64,000 nt of DNA, taken from assembly GCA_003427395.1 (NCBI GenBank), contig BFEA01000057.1, positions 3,205,711 through 3,269,710 of the forward strand, written 5' to 3'. Positions 50,436 through 59,311 of the stretch are shown in pieces. The stretch's first letter is position 1, and the number at the start of each line of letters is the position of its first letter. Origin of the DNA: Chara braunii. Lineage: Eukaryota; Streptophyta; Charophyceae; Charales; Characeae. The position numbers and the translations under genes were made by a program. Below the pieces are notes generated by a model. It was not told where the DNA came from and did no database searches. It saw only the letters and a list, made by a program, of their open reading frames with translations.

Positions 50436-52625
50436 TTTTTTTTTTTTTTTTTTTTTTGGAAGAAATGTATCATGTATTTCAAATATGGAAATAGAGGCCG
50501 GGAATTCCTCAACAAACAACCCGGAGACTGGGGCCATTACCCAGATAAGGCTTGTGCTGGAAACCGGGTCCAGCGTCCCTTCATTTCCTTGTCGATAAAC
50601 AATCCTTCCAAAGTAAACCTTAAAGCTCAAGAATTCAAAAGGGAGAAAGACAGCAGGTCTTGTCCAAATTTCCTCCGATATGTATATCAAGCCTGCTACT
50701 TTGCCTTTCAAAACCTACATTTCGTACCCAGATTATCTGTCGCTGCTACAGCGCAGCAGATTTATTCAAACAACCAGGGGGCAATTACCAGGTTTCCTTC
50801 TGCCAATATCTTGGCGAAGTTCCCCTTAACCCAGGGCCTACTAAACCAGAGACGGTCCTTCCTTCTCCAGTCTGCGTACATAGCCAGCCTAATGTTTGAT
50901 CTAATCTGATTTCTGGTTTGATTGAAGTTTACCACTTCTTTCCAAAATATACCATTGTTACGGGCTGACCAGATTGCTTCCATAATTATTCCTCTGCAGC
51001 AAAGGGTTAGGTGATTGCCACCAGATACCAGACTTCTGCTGATTGGGAGCTTCCTGTGCAAGATGAAGTCGTTTGTCCACTGGGATACCAAAGCTGTGGA
51101 TTTCCAGAACTCCTTCCACCATTCCCATATCCTATCCGACAGTGGGCAGCACAACCACAAGTGCTCCGACGTTTCCCACCCCCAGGTACACTGCACACAC
51201 ATCGTAGGGAGAGACATTCTTTTTGTATTAAGCCATGTTGAGGTGGGAGTTATCCGTAGGGATTGAAGCCACTGTAAGGCCGCCGGTCTTTGTGACGGCA
51301 TCACTTTTAAGGCCTTCCAAAGATTTAAGAGGTCCGAATCCTCAACCTGTAACACCTGCCTTTCAATCAACCTGCGCTTAGCTGTTAACACTGGCTGCTT
51401 CAGGCCCTTCTCTCGTTGAATCTGGACACCAATCTTCGGCCTATAACTACATATAGGAACTGCCTGGTCCGACGAGGTTAGATTCCACCCATATAGAACA
51501 GGTTCTACCACAGCCTTGTCCTGCGACCCCAACACCAGCAGGCAGACTGTGCTCTTTTGTGTCCGCTGCTCGTGCACTCTCACTTCTTCTAGCTCCAGGG
51601 TCTACTGTCCCTTCCTCCTCCCAAATAAGCTACTTGCTGAATCTCCCTGGTCCCTTTCTCCACTTTTGGACTCTTATGCCCGCCCTTAAGTCAGGTCCCA
51701 AGATTTTCCTATATCTATTGCTGTTCACCGGGTCTTCCACCCAACTCCCTGCTCTTAATTCGCTGTCCTTGTGCAAGGCCCAGATCCAATGACCGGGTAT
51801 AGCCTTTTGGATTCTGTTGTAATTTAATTCCACTAATCTGATTCTAGGCAGTTTCTCCTTTACCCTTTCCAAGGGTAACCACCCATCTGCCTCCTCATCC
51901 CATAAATCTCTTAGTTGGATCACACCTTGCTGGAGATATGACCTTCCAGAGGAGCCTGGGACACCGTCTGCTTTCAAACAGCCGCCCTCAGGCTCCGTTA
52001 TGTACCTGTTCTAAAAAATAATCTGATTTAGGATCTCTGCCGTAGATTTTGGTTCTCCCTGTAGCTGGGGGCGGACCTTTTTCCAAGCTACCAGAATGTT
52101 ATGCCAAATTTGTGACTTCAGTCTCCTTTGGCAATATGAAGGAATCAGAAAGCAGAGCCAAACATGTACACCTTTTTGGAGGGACCATTCTATCTTCAAG
52201 ATATACTCTGCCAACCATATCCAACATTTGTCTGCATCCCCGAACATGGCAGCCAACGGCCATTTGGCCAACAAGACTATGTTCTGCTGAAGAGGATCCA
52301 ACATTCCCAGGCCCCCTTCGTCCCTTGTACAGCATACTGTTTCCCATGCTGCTTTGACTATGTAGCTTTGTTGTTCTGTAACAAGCGGTTGCCATAGGTA
52401 CCTTGCTGCTGCACCCTTGATTGCCCTGCACGCGTCCTCTCCCAATAGGTGAACTGTCAATGGGAACCAAAGGACTGAGAAAGCAGCAGCACTTAGAACC
52501 AGTGCCCTGCCGAACAGGGATAGTTGGTGATTTCTCACCCACCCATTGATTCTGGCCACAATCTTGTCCGTTAAGATTGCATCTTGAGTACCAATTTGCA
52601 ATGAACCTAGATCGTGAAGACACTT
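50436..52625 (-). mobile_element. LINE 3' part, copy 2 (5' truncated)
   Basis: The T-run at 50436-50457 is the poly(A) tail on the minus strand. Upstream lie a 3' untranslated region, the zinc-binding C-terminus, and part of the RT thumb. The element stops at about 52625 next to a 182-base tandem repeat. 5' truncation is the usual outcome of LINE insertion. A target-site duplication is not clear. Confidence 0.8.
50762..52625 (-). pseudogene. LINE RT C-terminal part
   Basis: Frame 52625-52011 reads LTDKIVARINGWVRNHQLSL, FGRALVLSAAAFSVLWFPLT, PLVTEQQSYIVKAAWETVCC and EGGLGMLDPLQQNIVLLAKW. This is the thumb and connection region typical of plant LINE ORF2. Frame 51977-51630 continues in a second frame. 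Frame 51583-50762 holds the zf-RVT domain: MCVQCTWGWETSEHLWLCCP, WEWWKEFW, GNHLTLCCRGIIMEAIWSAR. The RT catalytic core is absent because of the truncation. At least two frameshifts are present. Confidence 0.85.
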
Positions 52626-52988
52626 GTCAACAATGCAAGCCCAGATGAATATAAACCTGTTGATGATTATCAATAATCATAATCGTGTCCAGATAGAATG
52701 AGATGGGAGAAGCATACACATACGAAAAGAGAGAGGAGGGAGAATAGACTTAGAGAGTGGAGAGACAATGCCCACTTCTGCTTCGGGCTTCCTCCTCGAT
52801 CACCACCGTCAACAATGCAAGCCCAGATGAATATAAACCTGCTGATGTTTATCAATAATCATAATCGTGTCCAGATAGAATGAGATGGGAGAATCATACA
52901 CAGACGAAAAGAGAGAGGAGGGAGAATAGACTTAGAGAGTGGAAAGACAATGCCCACTTCTGCTTCGGGCTTCCTCCTCGATCACCAC
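52626..52988 (+). repeat. 182-bp tandem duplication
   Basis: Units starting GTCAACAATGCAAGCCCAGA at 52626 and 52808 are about 97 percent identical and end CTTCCTCCTCGATCACCACC. The first unit directly abuts the truncated 5' end of the LINE. Confidence 0.9.
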
Positions 52989-53177
52989 CTCAACTAATCA
53001 ATAGTATGAACGTACATCTGAAGTTCTACTACAATGTGCCACATGGCACGTCAATCAGTCCTCATCAGTGCACTGGAGCAATGTCGACCTCAAGATGACC
53101 AGGTACGTGTCCACGATTACCCCACAGTCATGATCTCCTCCTGAGTGACGATGAATCAGAACAGCAGTGCCAGTCAC

Positions 53178-53256
53178 GTAACCCAACCACGTCAGCAACA
53201 GTACACGTGGCAGCGGCCACGTCAGCAGCAACGTGTGGCAGCTGCCACGTCAGCAT
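53178..53256. promoter_or_regulatory. Cluster of CACGTG / CCACGTCAGC motifs
   Basis: ACCACGTCAGCAACAG, ACACGTGGCAGCGGCCACGT, CAACGTGTGGCAGCTGCCAC and GTCAGCATG lie in tandem with a spacing of about 20-25 bases. CACGTG and CCACGTCA are plant bZIP or bHLH sites. Function is unproven. Confidence 0.45.
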
Positions 53257-53654
53257 GCCCAGAAGACAATAGCAAGCCAGCCACCATGCTGAGCCAGCAA
53301 CGCGTCGCCGTAATCACCCAAGTGCCAGCACAAAGCCAGCGTCCCACCAGCATCACCGCGTTGAGCCAGCGTTATCGTCAACGCGTGAAGTCAGCATTGA
53401 CGCAAGACTGAATGAATGTCAAAGTCAGGAAGTCAGCGCTTATGTAGAGTTGACGCGGGTCTGGACCCCGGATGCTGCATCCCTCAGCCGTTAAGATCTT
53501 AGTGCAAATGACGGCCCAGATTGGCCTGAAACCGAGTTCCCTCTGGCCTTGATGTTGTCTGGGTACCTGCGCACAACAAGTGAGTGTATCCGACCAAGGG
53601 CCTGGGTGCGGTACCTTTGACCGGACAGTTGACTTAGACTTTTGACTTTCCTAG

Positions 53655-53676
53655 GGCAGTGTGTGGTCACACTGCC
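53655..53676. other. Perfect hairpin, 9-bp arms
   Basis: GGCAGTGTG and CACACTGCC are separated by TGGT. Confidence 0.8.
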
Positions 53677-54299
53677 TGGTGCAGGCCAAGTTTGGCCTGC
53701 ATCGTCTGGGCTCCGTTTCGAGGGCCCAGACTGCTGCAAAACATGGGTTACTGCACAAGAACCGAGCTCTCTCACATAGTAAAGGATAGCACAGTGGAAG
53801 GCTTAAATACCAATGATCTGAACAATCAATGTTGTAATGCAGACCAAACATACATCATCATCATGCCATGGTGTGAAGGGGCCTGCCGCTCACACAGGAT
53901 GAATGCGCCAGTCCCCAACCATACACAGACGAAGAAGAGGGGGGTTAGACGAAGAAGAGGGGAAGATGGGAATGTCGTCAACACCAAGTCTTCGGTACAG
54001 GTTCCAAATAATCCCTCGTCGAATGTCTGAATCCCAATGTCGAGTCTGAATCCAATATCGTCAAGTCCCAAAGTCACCAATCTCTCTATCTCATAGTCTG
54101 CAGATACTGAGAAGTCAGGTAGCAAGAGGGTGAGGAAGAGATGGTGGACTTTGAAGAGGAAGAGGAAGAACTCTCTCTCTCTCTCTTGGTCCGGTACTAA
54201 CCTGTGAAGGTGGCGCCTTGTTGCAGGTACATCAAAAACGAAGCTGGAGCTATGGCGCCACAGGTAAGTCTCCTTGGCCTCCGCCAACCATCTCTCTCT

Positions 54300-54865
54300 C
54301 TCTCTCTCTCTCCAACGCTACTCTAGCTCCTACTAGCGCCCAGCACTGAAGACTATTGTTAACGCTACTACTACTACTGCAGCGCTCCTCTAGAGTGCTG
54401 CTGCCGAACCTTGAAGACTACCTCCTGCCTCCTGAACTGCACGTTGAGTGCCAGGGAAGTCCCTATGAAGTACCTGCAGCCTGCAGGGCGGGCCAATCTT
54501 ATATAGTGCTGGCCTGTCCAGGAGGCCGCTCTTGCCAATGCCAAAATGTGTCGTTTCAGGCCGAAAAGACTCCGGGCCTGGAGGGCCCTGTGAACCGACA
54601 CAGGGCCTGTAGGCCCTCGTTTTCAGGCTTTCAGGCTGAAACGACACAAGGCCTGTAGGCCCTCGTTTTCAGGCTGAAAGGCTGAAACAACACAGGGCAT
54701 GTAGGGCCTCGTTTTCAGGCTTTTAGGCTGAAAATGACACAAGGTCTGGAAGGCCCTGATTTTTTGTCTGGTCGGGCCTTGCAAGCCCGTGTGGCACGCA
54801 GTATGCCACACATGTGTATAATGCTGCTTGGTTTCTGAAGTTCGCTATCGCTCATTTTCCTTGCA
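54300..54865 (+). repeat. Possible plus-strand LTR 3' fragment
   Basis: The end CGCTATCGCTCATTTTCCTTGCA (54843-54865, with CA at the end) matches the 3' end of the gypsy LTRs. A GGCC-rich tandem repeat fills much of it. No primer site follows, so it would be a solo LTR or 3' LTR fragment pointing opposite to element G. Confidence 0.4.
54545..54770 (+). repeat. Tandem repeat, about 58-bp units (4 copies)
   Basis: Each unit has CAGGCTGAAACGACAC or a variant, then ARGGCCTGTAGGCCCTCG and TTTTCAGGC. Units begin near 54556, 54594, 54645 and 54705 with length variation. Confidence 0.75.
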
Positions 54866-55186
54866 TTTCTCTTCCAAAATTCGATAAATAATTTCAATTA
54901 ATTCTTTCTCTCGTATATTTTAATTCGTAAAATTCCCTTTTCGAATAGATCGTTTTTTTTCGAAATTCTTTCTTGAAATTCAGGAATATTTTAGAATTAC
55001 TTAATTCCTTTTTCAAAATTTTCACATTCTTGTAAAATCATACCCCAAAACTAATTTTGAATAAATTTAAACCCAAATCGGAATTTATTTTTCTTCGAAA
55101 CTAATTGTTTCCTTTTTCCTTTTTCCTTTTTTTGATATTCTCAACGAAAATTTTTGGAAAATTTCGTTTTGCAAGTTTCTCCTTCG
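54866..55186. other. AT-rich spacer between opposing LTR ends
   Basis: About 320 bases of T-rich DNA with repeated TTTCCTTTTTCC. No gene is seen. It separates the plus-facing LTR end from the minus-facing 3' LTR of element G. Confidence 0.5.
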
Positions 55187-56316
55187 TGCAAGGAAAATGA
55201 GCAATAGCGAGATGACAATATTTAGATTGCACAATCACATTGAAAGCCAGATCGTATCACAGTGTTCAGAAAGCAGCGTTGCACCAATATGACACCAATG
55301 GAGAATCGTAGCACTGAAAAACAATGTTAATGAGAGCTTGCTCTCGCCACCACCAACATATGTATCCAGTCCCTATCTCCCTACTTGGCGCTCGGCGCCC
55401 AGCCTACTCCCTACACAACTACTACTAACCTACTAATTGACAATGCAACTGTTGACGTCAGCAGCCTCCGAAGTACTTGAAGATGTCGCCCATGCAGACC
55501 ATCGCCAATACCAGGTATGTGCCCTCACATCATCATCATCATCCTTCTCTCTCTCTCTCTCACAATGACTCAACCGGTTTTTGATTGAATAACTATAAAA
55601 AGATAGGATAAACTGTCGTGTTTCTATCAGAAGAAAAATCAAAGTTAACAACAAAAAGCTAGTAAACATCAGAAAGATGGGTATCAGCATAGAAAGATGT
55701 ATTGATGTACCAAATTGGCTAATACTAGACTCGTCTTACTCCCACGTCTTCCCTCTTGAAACCTGAAGACCACCCCTGCGCCTCATTGTACATCCAAGCC
55801 CGCCAGCTATGGAGACTGGGTTATGGCGTTGCCCTCAGCAGCGTCCTCCTCCTTGCACGATCGCGCGTGCTTGCACTTCACCTCTCAGCGTTAGCAGCAG
55901 CCCACGAGCTTCAGCTCCAGCAGCACTGCCGCCAGCATGCGAGTGCCCGAATGAATGGCCAGACAGCGAGCTCTTTCCTATATGGAAAGAGCCTGCCTCA
56001 TTCGGCAGTTTGGTTGGACTGGCCTGGGCCCAGAAGTTTCCGGTAGGCCCCAGGATGCTGCGCCTCTGGTGCAGCTACTGGGCCTCATTCGGTTGGGCCT
56101 CCCAATTGTTTGTGTATGAGGCTGCCATTCTCGTCCAGGGCCTGTATCATTTTGGAAAGGCCTGGAAGGCCGTCGAAAGTCTTGCTGCTCGGCCTGTGTT
56201 TTCCTCAACCAACTGGCGCGACGAAACTGCCTGGACCCCAAATACGAAATTGAAGGCCGAGGGCCTTTCGTGATTTGTTAGGCCCGCCTTCACTTAGGGC
56301 GGGCACAAATGCTACA
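55187..56316 (-). repeat. 3' LTR of element G
   Basis: The minus strand starts TGTAGCATTTGTGCCC at 56316 and ends CTCATTTTCCTTGCA at 55187. It aligns with the 5' LTR at 63317-64000 at about 93 percent by eye. It differs by a 165-base insert at 55563-55731 and a 27-30 base block near 55925-55952 absent from the other copy. Confidence 0.85.
55563..55731. other. 165-bp insertion in the 3' LTR
   Basis: The other LTR reads straight from the CT microsatellite into CTCGTCTTACTCCCACG. Here an AT-rich segment intervenes, and GACTC occurs at both its edges (55567-55571 and 55729-55733). It has no terminal inverted repeats and no recognised content. As the LTRs were identical at integration, the insertion (or loss in the other LTR) happened later. 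Confidence 0.7.
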
Positions 56317-56890
56317 GGGGGCCCTTGGGCCTGCCGAGGACCTTGATCCTTGCATTCCTTCCTCCTTTACTTCGATAGTCCTCTGAGAAGTCTTCTATAC
56401 TGCAGGCATCTTTGCTTTGAGATCTCTTCCGTAGCCTGCAATGACTTGAGGTGTAGTTTCCACGAGTTCTTCTCTGGTGAACCACCGATCTTCACTGGGG
56501 TCCAGATGAGATAGGGAGACTTTACGTTCACCCATAAGAGCCTGAGTCAATCAATTTAATATGTAAATAGCGGATATGGATTAAAGGTAAATTGTCTGCC
56601 TTCCAAGCAGGGGATATGGGTTCGATTCCCGTTATCCGCAATTGCCGTTTGATGAAAAAAAAACTGAGATAAATAAAATGCACGTCTGAATCTGACCCGG
56701 TACTGCATTTTTGGCTTAGGAGGGCGGCCTCTGCCTGGTGGTCGAGGAACAAGCATCAAACGATGCTCCACGATCTGGTCGATGTCCACTTCGTCATCCA
56801 TGGTTGGGGGCAGCATTGACCGTCTGGAAGGGAATTGTGCAGACTCTGCTCCCAAGGACCAAAGTACTGTGGCATTAACTTTCTAGAAAT
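56317..56890 (-). pseudogene. Integrase C-terminal end of element G, interrupted
   Basis: On the minus strand the frame 56855-56680 reads FPSRRSMLPPTMDDEVDIDQ, IVEHRLMLVPRP and GRGRPPKPKMQYRVRF. It is then broken by about 180 bases holding the tRNA-Gly. It resumes HLDPSEDRWFTREELVETTP near 56510. The equivalent uninterrupted sequence lies at 14100-14225 in element C. Confidence 0.8.
56570..56640 (+). tRNA. tRNA-Gly (anticodon TCC)
   Basis: A perfect 71-nt cloverleaf folds. The acceptor is GCGGATA with TATCCGC. The D arm is GATT/AATT. The anticodon arm is TCTGC/GCAGG with loop CTTCCAA (anticodon TCC). A 4-base variable loop follows, then a T arm ATGGG/CCCGT with loop TTCGATT. The discriminator is A and CCA is not encoded. 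The B box GGTTCGATTCC is perfect. It interrupts the last codons of pol of element G (QYRVRF before, LDPSEDRWF after, on the minus strand). An organelle- or bacterial-type appearance suggests an organellar DNA insert or a retroposed tRNA; I cannot tell which. Confidence 0.85.
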
Positions 56891-57868
56891 TCACAGTTCC
56901 TGTCCCAACTCAGATGATTTAACCCAAACTCGTTCTCCTACCTGAAATTGAGACGGCCGTCTGTGCTTATTCTCAGATGCCACCATGACATCTTGAGCTT
57001 TTCTAATATGCTCTACTGCCTGTTGCAACATCTGATCATACTTTACAACAAACTCTATGCTGCCTGGTGCTGCAGATGGTTGACTCTCAGGTAGTAGAAA
57101 ATCTAAGGCGGTTCTAGGCCTCCAACCAAAATGCAATTGGTTGGGGGTCAGGCCAGTCGTGCTGTGTACAACATTGTTATACAGGTTGGCGACAAGAGGC
57201 AGTTCCTCGTCCCAGTCATCCTGACTTGGCTTAATATAGTGCCTTAGTAGATGCTGCACTACTCTGTTCATCTGTTCCGCCTGTCCATTTGACTCGAGGT
57301 GATTCCCTGATGTCATTTGCAGTCTGGTTCCCATTTGTTGGGCAGTGTTCTGCCACAATGCGGTCGTAAAGCGAACATCCCTATCGCTGATGATAGACTT
57401 AGGTAAACCAAAGTCCCGTACCCAGTTGTCCATGAACAATTTGATGACATTGTCGGTTTTAGCAGTCTCAGGCATAGCGATCAGTCTTGCATACTTAGAA
57501 AAGCGGTCTACTATAACGGAGATGTGTCTTTTTCCAGACGTGCTGGTCACAAGAGTATCCATGAAGTCCATGGAGACACTCGGACCAGGACCTTCAGGAA
57601 TCGGCAAGGGCTTGATGAGCCCAAGCGGAGCCTGAGTTCTAGGTTTGTCATGTTGACAGACCTGACAGGTTTTAACATACTTCTTGGCATCTTCCATCAT
57701 AGAAGGCCAACAAAATTTCTGCACTAAGTTAGCTGAAGTTTCTTTATAACCGAAATGACCAGTTGCATCGTGACATTCCCCTAAAAATAGACTACGCAAA
57801 GACTCACTACTGGGTACACACAGTCTTTTATTCCTTGCCTTCTCAAGAAACAACAATCCGTCTACCAT
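56891..57868 (-). CDS. Integrase (H2C2 and DDE core) of element G
   Basis: A 325-residue open frame. The zinc domain reads GECHDATGHFGYKETSANLV and CWPSMMEDAKKYVKTCQVCQ (H2C2 intact). The core shows VSMDFMDTL (Asp), SIISDRDVRFTT (Asp) and ESNGQAEQMNRVV (Glu). DDE is complete. PNQLHFGWRPRTALDFLLPE and a C-terminal QFQVGERVWVKSSELGQE follow. This is the best-preserved domain of the element. It integrates cDNA ends into host DNA. Confidence 0.9.
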   Translation of the reverse strand: MVDGLLFLEKARNKRLCVPSSESLRSLFLGECHDATGHFGYKETSANLVQKFCWPSMMEDAKKYVKTCQVCQHDKPRTQAPLGLIKPLPIPEGPGPSVSMDFMDTLVTSTSGKRHISVIVDRFSKYARLIAMPETAKTDNVIKLFMDNWVRDFGLPKSIISDRDVRFTTALWQNTAQQMGTRLQMTSGNHLESNGQAEQMNRVVQHLLRHYIKPSQDDWDEELPLVANLYNNVVHSTTGLTPNQLHFGWRPRTALDFLLPESQPSAAPGSIEFVVKYDQMLQQAVEHIRKAQDVMVASENKHRRPSQFQVGERVWVKSSELGQEL

Positions 57869-57919
57869 TGAAATTCATCCAAAGTTACTTTGTCCTTCGC
57901 TTGGAATTTACGGATGATC

Positions 57920-59200
57920 TCAGACATAACTGGATCTTGCTGATAGGCTTCCGCCAATGATCGAGTTTAGCTCGTTAGATATGCTAAATTTAGTAACTAT
58001 CACGCCCAGATACTCTGCCCGACGAGATAATGCATCAGCCACTTTGTTGTACTCTCCCTTGATTGGGTCAAGTTGATAGTCATACATGTTTATCACTTGT
58101 ATCCATCGCTTGAGTGCATCAGAGAGCACAAGCTGTGTCTTGATCCAAGGCAAGGTCTCATGGTCAGATCTCACATAGAAGAATCTGCCTAGGAGATAAT
58201 GTCTCCAATTGACCAGCGCTCTATATAGGGCATAGAGCTCACACTCATACGTGGACTTCGCTAGCTTTTGAGATGACATCTTCTTGCTCGTATACTCGAT
58301 TGGTCTTAATTATGGCCTCTCCTTTTGCGCAAGGACCGCGCCTATGCCATATTGGCTGGCGTCTGTGGTCACAACAAAGGGTTTATCAGGATCAAGAAGT
58401 TTGAGGACTTCATAGTGGGTCAGAGCATACTTCTGTTTCGTGAAGGCCGCCTCAAACTCTTCAGCCCACTCCCAAGGGGTGTCAAGTCGAGTTAGATCTG
58501 TTAATGGGGAAGCTATAGTACTATAGTTCTTAACAAACGGACGATAGTAGCCCGTCATCCCCCAAAATGATTTGACCTCAGTAACAGTCTGAGGTCTGGG
58601 CCAGTCACGAATGCTGGCCACCTTAGCATCATCTGACCTCAATCCATCCGCTGAGATTTCATGACCCAAGTACAAGATCTTGGTGCGACCAAACTCGCAT
58701 TTCTCCAAATTAACCTTGTACTGGTGCTGTCTTAGGAGACCTAGCACTATTTTCAAGTGCTCATCGTGCTCCTCTACTGTCCTACTAAAGATAAGAATAT
58801 CGTCGAGATACACTACGATAAACTTGTCTAAGTATTCATGAAATATCCTGTTCATCGCGTGCTGGAATGTACCAGTGCATTGCATAGGTCAAAGGGCATC
58901 ACCACAAACTCGTACAGACCGTACCTGGTATGAAATGCGGTTTTGTGCTGGTCCTCAGGTCTAATGGCAATTCGATGGTATCCGGACTTCAAATCTATCT
59001 TGGTGAAGTACCGACATCCTTGCACTCTATCCAGGACGTCGTTGATGCGGGGTAAGGGCTCCACGTTCTTAACGGTGATGGCATTGAGGCCTCTATAGTC
59101 AATGCACATCCTCATGGTACCTCCCTTCTTTGGGACAAATAAGACTGGCGCACTGTAAGGGGAGGTACTAAGGCCGAATCCATCTCTTTTCTGCGAGCTC
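57920..59200 (-). pseudogene. RT and RNase H of element G
   Basis: [20 protein letters not shown] and [15 protein letters not shown] (Asp) open the RT in frame 59115-58852. After a frameshift, [20 protein letters not shown] leads to YLDDILIFSRTV (catalytic YLDD) in frame 58885-58310. ILYLGHEISADGL and SFWGMTGYYRPFVKNY follow. RNase H begins FVVTTDASQYGIGAVLAQ and continues after another frame break with KSTYECELYALYRALVNWRH, YVRSDHETLPWIKTQL and YNKVADALSRRAE. All catalytic residues I can see are present. Confidence 0.9.
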
Positions 59201-59311
59201 CTTCAGCTGACTCCGCAGGAGACATCCTATAGATTCATCCTCTAGGCACCTTGCTTCCTGGGACAACCTCTATTGCATGGACACCTCCCTTTCTGCCACA
59301 CCTGTGGGCTC

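Larger units (their letters stand above)
53000..54299. other. Non-coding DNA, probably LTR-like
   Basis: No gene recognised. A CACGTG-rich stretch at 53180-53260 repeats CCACGTCAGCA three or four times (G-box/ABRE-like). A hairpin lies at 53655-53676 with GGCAGTGTG arms. Composition rich in GGCC resembles the gypsy LTRs of this window. Confidence 0.45.
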
